Assembly (NCBI RefSeq): GCF_018531465.1
Contig: NZ_JAHDTF010000041.1
Coordinates: 1 to 64,000, forward strand
Source: Sphaerisporangium fuscum
GTDB lineage: Bacteria; Actinomycetota; Actinomycetes; Streptosporangiales; Streptosporangiaceae
Length of the DNA: 64,000 nt
Reading direction: 5' to 3'
Part shown: one piece after another, positions 25,459 through 34,640 of the stretch
How positions within the stretch are numbered: position 1 is the first letter of the stretch
How the letters are laid out: each line of letters opens with the position of its first letter
Translations under genes and position numbers: made by a program
The notes under the pieces: generated by a model
Told to the model about the DNA's origin: nothing
What the model saw: only the letters and a program-made list of their open reading frames with translations
Databases searched by the model: none

Positions 25459-26988
25459 TCAGGCGCTCCGGGCTGGTACATCATGCCGTGCCGAGGCGGC
25501 CACGTCCGACAGCGGAACCTCCCTGAGGAGGAAAGTGAGGACGAAACCGACCGCGACGATCGGGGCGACGTACAGGAAGATCGGCGGCAGCGCCTGCGCG
25601 TACGCCCCGGCGACCGCCTGCCGCGCCGGCGGCGGCAGGTGGTGCACCAGCTGCGGGGTGATCGCGTTGACCCCGTGCACGGGCAGCCGGACGCCGGTCG
25701 CCTTCAGGGTGTCGGTGAGCCGATGGATGAAGACGGCCCCGACCAGCGACGTCCCGAGGGAGGCACCGGTCTGGCGGAAGTAGTTCACCGCGGAGGTCGC
25801 CGCGCCGACGTACCGGTGGTCGACGCAGTTCTGCACGATCACCACGAGCGTCTGGATCACCATGCCCAGCCCGAACCCGGTCACGAACATGAAGAACCCG
25901 TTGAGCACCATCGACGACGTGGCGGTCATCAGCGAGAGCAGCACCAGGCCCACGACGAGCAGGCCGAGACCGACGATCGGGAAGATCCGGTACCGGCCCG
26001 TCGCGGTCATGACCCGCCCCGAGCCGATCGAGGTGATCGTCATGCCGGCGACCATCGGCAGCATCAGCATGCCCGACTCCGTCGCACTCGCGCCGTTCAC
26101 CATCTGCAGGAACGTCGGCAGGTAGGCGATGGCCGCGAACATCCCGACCCCGACGAACACCGAGATCGCCGCGGGGAGCACGAACTGGTTCTCACGGAAC
26201 AGGTGAAGCGGGATGATCGGCTCCTCGGCGGCCCGTTCGGCCAGGACGAATCCGGCGGCGAGGACCACCGCCCCCGCCGCCAGGCCGATGATCACGGGGG
26301 AACCCCAGTCGTACTCGGTGCCGCCCCAGCTGCCGACCAGCACCACGCACGTCGAGGTGCCGGCCAGCAGCGCCGTGCCGAGCACGTCGAGCTTCGGGCG
26401 CGCGGTCGGCTTGGGGAGCTTCAGCACGATCGCGGTGATGGCCAGAGCGAGCAGGCCGAGAGGCAGGTTGACGTAGAAGCACCAGCGCCAGCTCGCGTGG
26501 TCGGTGAAGAAACCGCCGATCAGAGGGCCGATGACCGACGCCAGACCCCAGACGGCGCCGATGACGCCGGAGTACCTGCCCCGCTCGCGCGGCGAGACCA
26601 CGTCGGCGACGATGGCCTGTACCCCGATCATCAGCCCACCGCCGCCGAGCCCCTGAAGTGCGCGGAAGGCGATCAGCTCGGGCATGTTCCGCGACGCCCC
26701 GCACAGGACCGACCCGACCAGGAAGATCACGATCGCGGCCTGGAACACGATCTTCCTGCCGAACAGGTCGCCGAGCTTCCCGTAGATCGGCAGGCCGATC
26801 GTCGAGGCCAGGATGTACGCGGTGACGATCCACCCGATGTGCGACAAACCCTTCAGATCGCCCACGATGGTCGGCAGAGCCGTGGAGACGATCGTCTGGT
26901 CGAGCGCGGCGAGGAGAAGGGCCACCACCAGCCCGACGAACACGAGGTTCACCTGCCGGCGACTCAGCCGCGGGGCTTCGACGTGCAT
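25459..26988 (-). CDS. MFS drug exporter, DHA2 (14-helix) type
   Basis: A 509-residue multidrug exporter of the DHA2/EmrB-QacA family with 14 predicted helices. The first membrane segment and loop (LLLAALDQTIVSTALPTIVGDL) contain the family's D-x-T-I-V-x-x-A-L-P motif. Motif A GKLGDLFGRK and the helix 5 motif (VIGPLIGGFF) are present. ATG 26988 has AGGTGG five bases upstream; GTG 26997 is an alternative. An EamA transporter gene lies upstream on the same strand. No regulator is adjacent. Confidence 0.92.
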   Translation of the reverse strand: MHVEAPRLSRRQVNLVFVGLVVALLLAALDQTIVSTALPTIVGDLKGLSHIGWIVTAYILASTIGLPIYGKLGDLFGRKIVFQAAIVIFLVGSVLCGASRNMPELIAFRALQGLGGGGLMIGVQAIVADVVSPRERGRYSGVIGAVWGLASVIGPLIGGFFTDHASWRWCFYVNLPLGLLALAITAIVLKLPKPTARPKLDVLGTALLAGTSTCVVLVGSWGGTEYDWGSPVIIGLAAGAVVLAAGFVLAERAAEEPIIPLHLFRENQFVLPAAISVFVGVGMFAAIAYLPTFLQMVNGASATESGMLMLPMVAGMTITSIGSGRVMTATGRYRIFPIVGLGLLVVGLVLLSLMTATSSMVLNGFFMFVTGFGLGMVIQTLVVIVQNCVDHRYVGAATSAVNYFRQTGASLGTSLVGAVFIHRLTDTLKATGVRLPVHGVNAITPQLVHHLPPPARQAVAGAYAQALPPIFLYVAPIVAVGFVLTFLLREVPLSDVAASARHDVPARSA

Positions 26989-27098
26989 CCATGCCACCTC
27001 TCGTCGCGGGGCCGGACGGTCCCATCCAGCGTACGCACCGAAAACATCCCCCTACCCGTTCTCGCCGTCCCCTGCCGGTTCGCGGGCCGCCCGGCCGG

Positions 27099-27989
27099 CT
27101 AGGCGTCCCCGCCGAGGGCGGGCAGGGCCACCGAGACCAGCAGCAGGGCCGCGCCCGCGGCCGACACGGCCGTCAGGTGCTCGCCCAGCACCAGGACGCC
27201 GATCGCCGTCGCCCCCGCCGGCTCCAGCAGCGCCACCACCGACGCCGTCGTCGCCCGGACGGCGGCGAGGCCGGTGAAGAACAGGTTGTAGGCCAGAGCG
27301 GTCGGGACGGCGCCGAGGTAACCCAGCAGCGCGACCGTCGCCGCCTCCCCACCGCTCGGCACCAGCCCCTGCGCGACCGCGAGCGGGAGCAGCATGACGC
27401 CGCCCACGACGAAGCCCCACATCGCGGTCCCATAGGCGTCTGCGCGGGCGCCGGGCGCGTCCGACCGCGCCGACGCGCGCGAGTGAAGGGTGACCCCGGC
27501 GTAGGCGAACGCCGACAGCAGCGACAGGGTCAGACCGGACGTCGAGGCTGCCGACGGGGCGCCGAGGAGCAGGAGCAGCCCCACCAGGGCCAGCCCCATG
27601 CTCGCCGCCCCCGTGCGTCCGAGCCGCTCCGCCAGGAGCAGCCGGGCCCCGAGGGCCACCATCGCGGGGGTCGCGCCGAGCGTGATCACCGTCGCCATGG
27701 CCACCCCGGTCTCGGCCACCGCCGCGAAGTACGCGGCCTGGGAGACCGCGAGCCCGGCCCCGACGAGCAGCAGCCCGGTCCACCGGGGACGTCCGGACAC
27801 GCCCCGCCGCAGGACACGGGCGGCGGCGAACAGGAGCCCGGCGCCGAACACGAAGCGCCAGAACGAGACGGCCACCGGCCCGAGGCCGCTGACCTGGTAG
27901 AGCAGCGCCGCCGCGGGACCGCCGGTGCCCCAGATGGTCGCCGCCAGGGTGACGTACAGCATGCCTCGCCGAGTGGAGACGTGCGTCAT
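27099..27989 (-). CDS. EamA/DMT-family transporter
   Basis: A 296-residue transporter with ten predicted membrane helices arranged as two EamA repeats (first LYVTLAATIWGTGGPAAALL; second LTLSLLSAFAYAGVTLHSRA). Such RhtA/YdcZ-like proteins export amino acids or metabolites. The late motif PAGATAIGVLVLGEHLTA is the conserved EamA ending. ATG 27989 has GGAGAG seven bases upstream and gives a protein starting directly before the first helix. About 100 bases upstream on the same strand lies a 13-codon open frame with a hairpin at its stop, a candidate attenuator. Confidence 0.9.
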   Translation of the reverse strand: MTHVSTRRGMLYVTLAATIWGTGGPAAALLYQVSGLGPVAVSFWRFVFGAGLLFAAARVLRRGVSGRPRWTGLLLVGAGLAVSQAAYFAAVAETGVAMATVITLGATPAMVALGARLLLAERLGRTGAASMGLALVGLLLLLGAPSAASTSGLTLSLLSAFAYAGVTLHSRASARSDAPGARADAYGTAMWGFVVGGVMLLPLAVAQGLVPSGGEAATVALLGYLGAVPTALAYNLFFTGLAAVRATTASVVALLEPAGATAIGVLVLGEHLTAVSAAGAALLLVSVALPALGGDA

Positions 27990-28084
27990 GAACTTTCTCT
28001 CCAAGGAAGTGGTCGCGAACAGGGCCCGTACGCGGGCAGCAACCACCCACCGGACCGCTCAGGCCCGGATCAATGGAGAGAGAC

Positions 28085-28101
28085 CGCCCGCTTAGCGGGC
28101 G
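28085..28101 (-). other. hairpin spanning the stop of a putative leader peptide
   Basis: CGCCCGC (28085-28091) and GCGGGCG (28095-28101) form a 7-base stem with a TTA loop. On the minus strand that loop is the TAA stop codon of the 13-codon reading frame just upstream, so ribosome position could affect the fold. Confidence 0.5.
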
Positions 28102-28133
28102 ACCGGCGGAGAAACGATCAGCACACGACGCAT
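28092..28133 (-). CDS. putative 13-residue leader peptide upstream of EamA gene
   Basis: A 13-codon frame (MRRVLIVSPPVAR, then TAA) lies 100 bases before the EamA gene in the same direction. A -10-like TACGCT ends seven bases before the ATG, which would make the transcript leaderless, a common arrangement for actinobacterial attenuator peptides. The hydrophobic run and SPP sequence could stall ribosomes, and the stop is inside a GC hairpin. It may regulate the transporter by attenuation. No conservation could be checked. The rest of the 386-base gap 27990-28375 shows no other gene. Confidence 0.4.
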   Translation of the reverse strand: MRRVLIVSPPVAR

Positions 28134-28375
28134 GACGGCAAGCGTAGCGGTTTCGAGGAGAACCACCACGCCCGGCGCCCGCCCTGGATCGGCGTCTGCT
28201 TCTCCGCACCACGTCTCGCCGGCCCGGCCCCCGTCCCGGGCGGAGATGGCGGTGAGGGTGGATCTTGGCCGAGGGTGGACGGGGAGGGTAAGGCGAGTCT
28301 GCGCCGGTTGCTCTTTCCCGCCGCGTGGAATCGGGAGATGTTTGATGGGGGTGTCTCGACTACGGGAGGCGGGAT

Positions 28376-29254
28376 TTGACGAAGGTCGTGTGCACGGCTG
28401 ATGGCAGACGACTCGCAGTCGAGGAGAAAGGGAAGCCCGGAGGCGACCCGGTGTTCCTCCTGCACGGCACACCGGGAAGCAGGATCGGCCCGTGCCCGAG
28501 AGGGTCGGTCCTCTACCGGCTCGGCGTGCGGCTGATCACCTTCGACCGTCCCGGGTACGGCCGCTCGGACCGCCTGGTCGGCCGTACGGTGGCGGCCGCC
28601 GCGGCCGACGTGGAGGCGATAGCGGATGCGCTGGGGCTCGACCGGTTCTCCGTGGTCGGCCGCTCGGGAGGCGGTCCGCACGCCCTGGCGTGCGCGGCCC
28701 TGCTGCCCGGGAGGGTCACCCGGGTGGCGGTCCTGGTCGGGCTCGCCCCGCGGGCGGCGGAGGGCCTCGACTGGTTCGGGGGCATGACGCCGTCGAACGT
28801 GAAGGAGTACACCGTCGCGCTGGCCGGGCGCAGCCGGTTCGCCGACTGGCTCGCCCCTGCCGCCCGCGAGATCCGCACCGACCCGGCCAGCCTGATCGCC
28901 GGGTTGTACGCGGAACTGCCGGAGGACGACCGGCGGATGGTGGCCAACCCCGGCGTGCGGGCCATGCTCCTGGAGAACTACGCCGAGGCGCTGCGGCACT
29001 CCGAGGACGGGTGGATCGACGACGCGATCGCGTTCTGCTCGCCTTGGGGTTTCGAGTTGGAGAGGATCACCGTCCCCACCCTGCTCTGGCACGGCGAAAA
29101 GGACAGATTCTCCCCGATCGGCCACTCCCGCTGGCTCGCCACCCGCATCCCGACCGCCACCATGAAGGTGGAGCCGGACGCGGCCCACTTCGGTGCCCTG
29201 GCGGTGCTCCCGGACGTGCTGCCCTGGCTGGTCGGCGGCGAGCAGGCCGCCTGA
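28376..29254 (+). CDS. alpha/beta hydrolase
   Basis: A 292-residue alpha/beta-hydrolase fold enzyme. The oxyanion HGTPGS segment is at residues 30-35, the nucleophile S97 lies in VVGRSGGG (G-x-S-x-G), and the late acid and His are near HGEKDRFSP and DAAHFG (about His273). Substrate is not evident; esters or epoxides are typical. The start is TTG 28376 with GGGAGG six bases upstream. It ends exactly one base before the stop codon of the convergent fxsT gene, leaving no terminator space. Confidence 0.87.
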   Translation: MTKVVCTADGRRLAVEEKGKPGGDPVFLLHGTPGSRIGPCPRGSVLYRLGVRLITFDRPGYGRSDRLVGRTVAAAAADVEAIADALGLDRFSVVGRSGGGPHALACAALLPGRVTRVAVLVGLAPRAAEGLDWFGGMTPSNVKEYTVALAGRSRFADWLAPAAREIRTDPASLIAGLYAELPEDDRRMVANPGVRAMLLENYAEALRHSEDGWIDDAIAFCSPWGFELERITVPTLLWHGEKDRFSPIGHSRWLATRIPTATMKVEPDAAHFGALAVLPDVLPWLVGGEQAA

Positions 29255-32200
29255 TCACCAGAGCTGCGGCTCCAGGTCTCGGGTGATCCGGCGCCACGCC
29301 GCGAGGTCGGCGATGTGCGGGTGGTCGTCGCCCAGGACGTTGCGCATGGCGTGCAGCACCCGCTCGCGCAACTGGCGTGCCTCCACCGTACGGCCCAGGG
29401 CGTTCAGCGTCATGGCGAGGTCGGCCTCGCACACCAGCGTGTCGGGATGGTCGGCGCCGAGGATCTCCCGCAGGTCGGCCGCGGTGTGACGCTCCAGCGA
29501 CTCGGCGGCGTCCAGCTCCCCGAGCTCCGCCAGGCAACCGGCCAGGTTGATCGCGGCGGCCAGCGCCAGGGGATGGTTCTCGCCGACCCTCGAGCCGAGG
29601 CTGCGCGCGGTGGCTTCGGCGAGTTCCTTCGCCTCGGCGAGCCGGCCGAGTTCGCGCTGATAGGCCGCCATGTTGTTCGCCGCGGCCAGCGTGTAGGGGT
29701 GGTCGGGTCCGAGGCTGTCCCGGAAGTGGCGCATCACGTCGGCAGCCTGGTCGAGCGCCGCCGTGATCTCTCCCGTCGTGGACAGGCACGCGGCGTACTC
29801 CAGGCGGCACAGAAGGGTCTCCGGGTGGCCGTTGCCGTAGCGCTGGATGTAGCGGCTGTGCGTCTCCTCCACCAGTTGACGCGCCTCCAGCTCCGCCCCG
29901 GTGCGGCGCAGGGAGATGGCGAGGCTCGTGGCCGTGCGCAACGTGTCGAGCAGGTCATCGCCGAGCACCTGGATGTAGTGCTCCAGGTTGACCCGCGTCA
30001 TCTCCACCGATTCCGCGAGCTGGCCCAGCTCACGCAGGTCACGGGCGAGGTTGGCGGCGGTGTACAGGGTGTAGGGGTGCATCTCGCCGATCACCTGGCG
30101 CCGGCGGTCCACCGTCTCCTGGTCGAGGTCTCTGGCCCGTGAGAAGTGCCCGGCCAGCCGCAGGCTGACGCCCAGATTGTGCGCCGCCACGAGCGTACGC
30201 GGATGGTCCTCGCCGAACAGCTCCTTGACCCGCTCGTAGGTCTGGCTGTCGATCCGCAGTGACTCCTGGTAGTTCCCGAGGGCCCGCAGGTCCGCCGCCA
30301 GGCCTCCGGCCGTGGAGAGGGTGTAGGGGTGGGTGTCGCCGAGCTCGCGGGTCTGGTGCGTCAGCACCTCGGTGTCCACGATGTGAGCCTCGGCGTACCT
30401 GCCCATCGAGCGCAGGGTGTTGGCGAGGTGGAAGCGGAGGTGGACGGTCTGCGGGTCGTCCTTGCCGAGCTTGTCATTCCACTTCTCCTCCAGCGTGTTC
30501 GCCAGCGCGAGGCTTCGTTCGAACTCGCCGCGCTTCCACAGGTACCTCACGCGGTCGATGAGCAGCCGGCGCGTCTCCTCCTCGTCGCAGTCGGCCGCGG
30601 CCGACGGGCCGAGGTGCGGCCAGATCTCGTTGTACCGGGGCCAGTTGACCGGGTCATCGGTGTCGCCCACCTGGGGGCGGGCGGCCACCAGGATGCGATG
30701 GACGTCGTGGAGGGTGCTCTCCTTCTGCTGGGCGTTCATCCGGTCGCGGACGACGGCCTGGATGAGCCGGTGCACCTGGATGGAATTGTCGGCCTGGTCG
30801 ACCCGGGCCAGGGCGTAGCGGCCGAGCTGCCTGATCACCGGGCCGAGCATGAGCTTCTCGCGCATCCTGGGGTCGTAGGGCAGCAGGCAGGTGACCATGA
30901 CGTCGCTGTAGAGCATGTCGAGCGAGACCGGCTCGGGCCCGAAGAAGGCGAGCAGCTCGAGCAGCCTCACCGACGCAGGCGAACGCTCGCGGAGCCGCTC
31001 GAAGGAGAGGTTCCAGGTCGCCGCCACGGGGGTGGGGTAGTCGGTGGGCTGCTCGCCCAACTGCTCGGCGAGCTTCAGCATCTCGGTCAGCTGCTCGTCC
31101 AGCAGCCGGACGTACTGCTCGGGCGGCATGCCGGTCTGCTCCAGCCACGCGCCCGCCTGCTCGATCGCCAGCGGCAGGTCGCCCAGCGCGGAGGCCACCT
31201 TGTCGGCGTCGTCGCGGGCGAGGCCGGGTACGCGGCGACGCAGGTGCTCGATGCTCTCCTCCCTGGTGAAGACGTCGACCTCCAGAGGGTCGGCGACGCG
31301 GGACCAGGCGGGGTTGCGCGAGGTGATCAGGATGTGCCCGGAGCCGCTCGGCAGATAGGACTCCAGCTCGCGGGGGTCGTCGGCGTTGTCGAAGATCAGC
31401 AACCAGCGGGAGTACGGCCGGCCCAGCCGCAATGCCTCCCGCGCGGCCTTGGCGGCCTCGGTGACGTTCTCGCTGACCCGCACGCCGAGCTGTTCGGCGA
31501 GCTCGGCCAGCTCAGGGTTGATCAGCTCCAGGTGCTCGGCGGCGACCCACCAGACCACGTCGTAGTCGGCCATGAACCGGTGGGCGTACTCCAGCGCCAC
31601 CTGGGTCTTGCCCACTCCGCCCAGGCCGTACAGCGCCTGGGGGAGGACGACGGTCTTGCTGCTGCCCACGATCTGGTCGCGGAGCCGCTCCAGCACGGCG
31701 TTGCGCCCGGTGAAGGCGGCGTTGCGGTTCGGGACGTTCCACACCGGGGGACGGATGCCCGGGAATCGGGGCCCGGCGGGTGCCGAGGCCGTGTCCTCGG
31801 CGAGGCGCGGAGGCCGCCCGAGCACCCTCAGCAGCGCCTCGGTCGCCTGATGCTCGTTCAGGCGGGTGAGGTCCACGGTCGCCCGCTCGCCCAGTGGCGG
31901 GGCCAGGCGTACGTCGGCGACGCGCACCGACACCAGCTTGGCGTGGCCGCCCTTGAAGTCGGCCGCCCCACCGGGCTTCCACAGGGACTGCATCTGCGCC
32001 GAGCGCAGGTAGGCGGCGGAGGCCACGGCGATGACGTGACTGAACACCTGCCCCTTGCCCGCGGGCTTCTCCGGTGGCGTGCCGGGCACGCCCTCGTTGT
32101 GCTGGACGACACGGAAACCGGCCCGTGCGAGCACCGAGGCCATCCAGTCGGCCCACATGCGGTCTTCGGGGACGTAGCTCAGCAGGAGGTCGGCGGGGAC

Positions 32201-33193
32201 GGCGGCCGGCCTGCGGACGAACTCCTCGCGGACGCGCAGCCGGAGCTCTTCGGGCAGCGGCGGCATCGAGACGATCTCACCCTGCGTGATCATGCTGACC
32301 AGGCGTTCGAACGCCGCGAGCAGTGACGTCGGGGAACCCGGGGCGTCGCCGAACGCCGACAGGGTCTCCTCGAAGGCGTAGAAGGGCTTGTACGGGATCT
32401 CCACCGCGCCCCAGTAGTGGCGTAGCTGGTCGGCGGTCATCCCCTGCGGGAAGTTCTCGAACCGGCGCTTGGCGAGGTCGCGCCCGGCGTCGAGCTTCTC
32501 CTTCTCGCCGTCGTCGATGCGCATCGGGACCGGCAGGATGCGGATGTTCTGGCTGCGGTAGCGGGTGTTGATGTGCTGGGCGACCGCCGAGGCGCCCTCG
32601 ATGCTCTGGTCGCTCAACGTGAAGCAGACCACGACCGTGTCGGGGAAGTGGACGGTGCAGATGTCGGCGATGTCGCTCAGACCGGTACGGCTGTCGAGAA
32701 GGATGTAGTCGTAGTGACGCTTCATGTCGGCGCGGAGCGCGTCGAAGAACTGGCCGCCGCCGAGCCGGGTGTAGAAGTTGTCCCAGTCGAAGGCCGCGAC
32801 CAGGGAGGCGTAGTCGCGGTTCTGGCGGCCGGCGGAGATGAAGTCGAGCGTCCCCTCGCCGGGGAAGTCGTTCCAGTCGATCGACACGGCGTTGCGCTGC
32901 ACCTTGGCGTAGTCGAGATGCCAGTCGCCGGGGCGCGGCTCGGACCGGAGCGTCGCCAGGGAGTACTCGTTGATCATGTCGATCACGCCGGCCGTCGCGC
33001 CGATGGTGTTGCCGTCCAGAAACGGGTGGAAGAACTTGTGCAGGCCCGGGGACTCCAGGTCCCAGTCGAGGACGAGCACCTTCTTGCCGTTGCTGGCGAG
33101 GATCCACGCCGTGTTGGCGAGGGCCATCGTGCGTCCGGTGCCCCCCTTGTAGGAGTAGAACGTGATGATGTGGCCCTCGGGGGCATCACTCAT
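29255..33193 (-). CDS. fxsT: FxSxx-COOH system protein FxsT: ParA-like, TIR-like, NB-ARC, TPR
   Basis: A 1312-residue multidomain protein. Residues 1-320 or so form a MinD/ParA-like ATPase with deviant Walker A K16-G-G-T-G-R-T22. About 334-455 is a TIR-like region (DLLLSYVPEDRMWADWMASVLARAGFRVV). About 495-770 is an NB-ARC/STAND NTPase with P-loop GLGGVGKT near 525 and LLIFDNADD as Walker B. From about 890 a long array of tetratricopeptide repeats follows (GDTHPYTLSTAGGLAADLRALGNYQESL and many similar units). This is the known FxsT-type partner of FxSxx-COOH peptides, of unknown function. The start overlaps the fxsC stop by ATGA. STAND proteins act as ligand-triggered switches, so peptide sensing by the TPRs is plausible (inference). 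Confidence 0.9.
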   Translation of the reverse strand: MSDAPEGHIITFYSYKGGTGRTMALANTAWILASNGKKVLVLDWDLESPGLHKFFHPFLDGNTIGATAGVIDMINEYSLATLRSEPRPGDWHLDYAKVQRNAVSIDWNDFPGEGTLDFISAGRQNRDYASLVAAFDWDNFYTRLGGGQFFDALRADMKRHYDYILLDSRTGLSDIADICTVHFPDTVVVCFTLSDQSIEGASAVAQHINTRYRSQNIRILPVPMRIDDGEKEKLDAGRDLAKRRFENFPQGMTADQLRHYWGAVEIPYKPFYAFEETLSAFGDAPGSPTSLLAAFERLVSMITQGEIVSMPPLPEELRLRVREEFVRRPAAVPADLLLSYVPEDRMWADWMASVLARAGFRVVQHNEGVPGTPPEKPAGKGQVFSHVIAVASAAYLRSAQMQSLWKPGGAADFKGGHAKLVSVRVADVRLAPPLGERATVDLTRLNEHQATEALLRVLGRPPRLAEDTASAPAGPRFPGIRPPVWNVPNRNAAFTGRNAVLERLRDQIVGSSKTVVLPQALYGLGGVGKTQVALEYAHRFMADYDVVWWVAAEHLELINPELAELAEQLGVRVSENVTEAAKAAREALRLGRPYSRWLLIFDNADDPRELESYLPSGSGHILITSRNPAWSRVADPLEVDVFTREESIEHLRRRVPGLARDDADKVASALGDLPLAIEQAGAWLEQTGMPPEQYVRLLDEQLTEMLKLAEQLGEQPTDYPTPVAATWNLSFERLRERSPASVRLLELLAFFGPEPVSLDMLYSDVMVTCLLPYDPRMREKLMLGPVIRQLGRYALARVDQADNSIQVHRLIQAVVRDRMNAQQKESTLHDVHRILVAARPQVGDTDDPVNWPRYNEIWPHLGPSAAADCDEEETRRLLIDRVRYLWKRGEFERSLALANTLEEKWNDKLGKDDPQTVHLRFHLANTLRSMGRYAEAHIVDTEVLTHQTRELGDTHPYTLSTAGGLAADLRALGNYQESLRIDSQTYERVKELFGEDHPRTLVAAHNLGVSLRLAGHFSRARDLDQETVDRRRQVIGEMHPYTLYTAANLARDLRELGQLAESVEMTRVNLEHYIQVLGDDLLDTLRTATSLAISLRRTGAELEARQLVEETHSRYIQRYGNGHPETLLCRLEYAACLSTTGEITAALDQAADVMRHFRDSLGPDHPYTLAAANNMAAYQRELGRLAEAKELAEATARSLGSRVGENHPLALAAAINLAGCLAELGELDAAESLERHTAADLREILGADHPDTLVCEADLAMTLNALGRTVEARQLRERVLHAMRNVLGDDHPHIADLAAWRRITRDLEPQLW

Positions 33194-34473
33194 GGCTGAG
33201 CCTCCGTGTCGTTGCCATCGGACGGGGACAGGGGACCTTGCAGCCGCGGGCGTTCGATAGAGGCGCGCCCCTCGGGAGGATGCGCCGGAGCGTGCCGGAG
33301 GTACTGGGTCACCGCCGACCGGGCCATCTCCGGAACCGCCTTGTTGAACTGCTCGTAGCTGGGGATGCCGTTGGCGGCCGACCTCTGCACCGGGTGTCCC
33401 TCGGAGAGCTTGTTGTGGAGGGCCGCCTCCAGGCGGTGCCGCAGCCTGGGCTCGGCCTCGGCGGTCTGGGTGTCGTCCTTGTTCCAGGGCACCATGACGC
33501 TGATCCAGGGCTTGCCGAGCTCGTCGAGGCGGCGCAGCGGCTCCTGGAACTTGTCGGAGGTGGTGGCCCAGGCGTCGACGAGAAGCAGCCCGGGGCTGGT
33601 GGGCGGATCGTCGCCGAGGAGGTATTCGGAGTGCTCATCGAGCGTGCCGATGTCGGGCCGGAAGCCGAGGTGGCGCACCATGTCCGCGGTGTGGTCGGCG
33701 AGCGGCCGGTTGAGGGTCGGCCGGTAGGGGTTCCACTCGTGGGCGGTGCGTCCGTAGTGATAGGGGCCGCGGCCCTCCGGAAGGTTGTCGATGTCGGGCG
33801 CGACGACGGTGACCCTCAGCCGGTGGCCGTTGGGGCGCCCGGCGTCGTACGCTCCGAAAGCGCTTTCGAGTGAATCGTAGTCAGGCGGGTCTACGGGGGT
33901 CAGCCGCGCGGACTGGCCGACCTCGACGATGCGTCGCGCGAGGTGGTAGACGGCCGTCTCATATGCGTTACGGAACTGCCGGAGTTTCATGATTCCGTAA
34001 AATCCGTGTTCGGCGTACCGAGGCCCCAGGCCGGCGTGGTTGAACTGAATGGAACGCGCCACCTCGGGGAGCTCTTCCACCGGAACCGGCACCCAAATGG
34101 CGGGGATGATTGTCTCGACCCGCTCGGAGCCGCGTGCGCGATGGTAGAGAATGCGCTGCGAAAAGGCGGTCCACTCCTTGCCGCACTGCTCGCTTTCGAA
34201 GTAACGCCTGGAGTAGAGCGGCACGAAGACCCGGCAGGTCGCGAGCCCCTCGGCCAGCCGGTCGGGCCAGTAGCTGCCCGAGTGCAGCTCACGGTCCATG
34301 AAGCCGGCTCTGTCGCCATGGTTCAGCCCGCTGAGGACCATGACATGACGGCATAGATCCGTGAAGAGCCTTTCGACCCATTGGTCCGGATCATACGGGT
34401 CGTTCGCGTCGTGCCGGGGAGTGTGGGCGTAGCTCAGAAAGAAGTAGGGGCCGGCATGTGTATCATCTGACAC
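33190..34473 (-). CDS. fxsC: TIR-like protein FxsC
   Basis: A 427-residue protein of the FxsC family. The amino terminus DDTHAGPYFFLSYAHTPRHD, then VFVPLYSRRYFESEQCGKEWTAF, matches a TIR-like fold (about residues 1-190). A second half carries a different alpha/beta domain with LLLVDAWATTSDKFQEPLRRLDELGKPWISVMVPWNKDD. GTG 34473 is preferred because GGAGG is 11 bases upstream, and the protein then starts at the conserved domain. A much longer frame to 34680 would overlap the fxsB end. A promoter lies just upstream. TIR domains often cleave NAD or signal, but catalytic capacity here is unproven. Its stop overlaps the fxsT start. Confidence 0.86.
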   Translation of the reverse strand: MSDDTHAGPYFFLSYAHTPRHDANDPYDPDQWVERLFTDLCRHVMVLSGLNHGDRAGFMDRELHSGSYWPDRLAEGLATCRVFVPLYSRRYFESEQCGKEWTAFSQRILYHRARGSERVETIIPAIWVPVPVEELPEVARSIQFNHAGLGPRYAEHGFYGIMKLRQFRNAYETAVYHLARRIVEVGQSARLTPVDPPDYDSLESAFGAYDAGRPNGHRLRVTVVAPDIDNLPEGRGPYHYGRTAHEWNPYRPTLNRPLADHTADMVRHLGFRPDIGTLDEHSEYLLGDDPPTSPGLLLVDAWATTSDKFQEPLRRLDELGKPWISVMVPWNKDDTQTAEAEPRLRHRLEAALHNKLSEGHPVQRSAANGIPSYEQFNKAVPEMARSAVTQYLRHAPAHPPEGRASIERPRLQGPLSPSDGNDTEAQP

Positions 34474-34513
34474 TCGCAGACGCACCTCCAGCCCGAGTCC
34501 TGCGAGAATCTTG

Positions 34514-34543
34514 ACTATAGAATCGCAGACTAGGCCTGGACAA
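34514..34543 (-). promoter_or_regulatory. candidate promoter for fxsC-fxsT
   Basis: On the minus strand TTGTCC (34538-34543) and TATAGT (34514-34519) are spaced by 18 bases, a good sigma-70-like promoter about 40 bases before the chosen fxsC start. The 167-base gap after fxsB is locally AT-rich, so fxsC and fxsT may be transcribed separately from fxsA-fxsB. Confidence 0.6.
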
Positions 34544-34640
34544 TGTCGGCAAGCAATGAAAAGCGGGGAAATCCCTGCGTGTGAATTATGTGCCGCACCG
34601 AATCCATGAATCGGCTGGACGTGAACGGGGGCCCGTCCTG

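Noticed and set aside
25483..27102. 539-codon plus-strand frame opposite the DHA2 exporter
   Set aside because: It is extremely rich in Arg, His, Asp and Gln, which is typical of antisense to a membrane protein gene in high-GC DNA.
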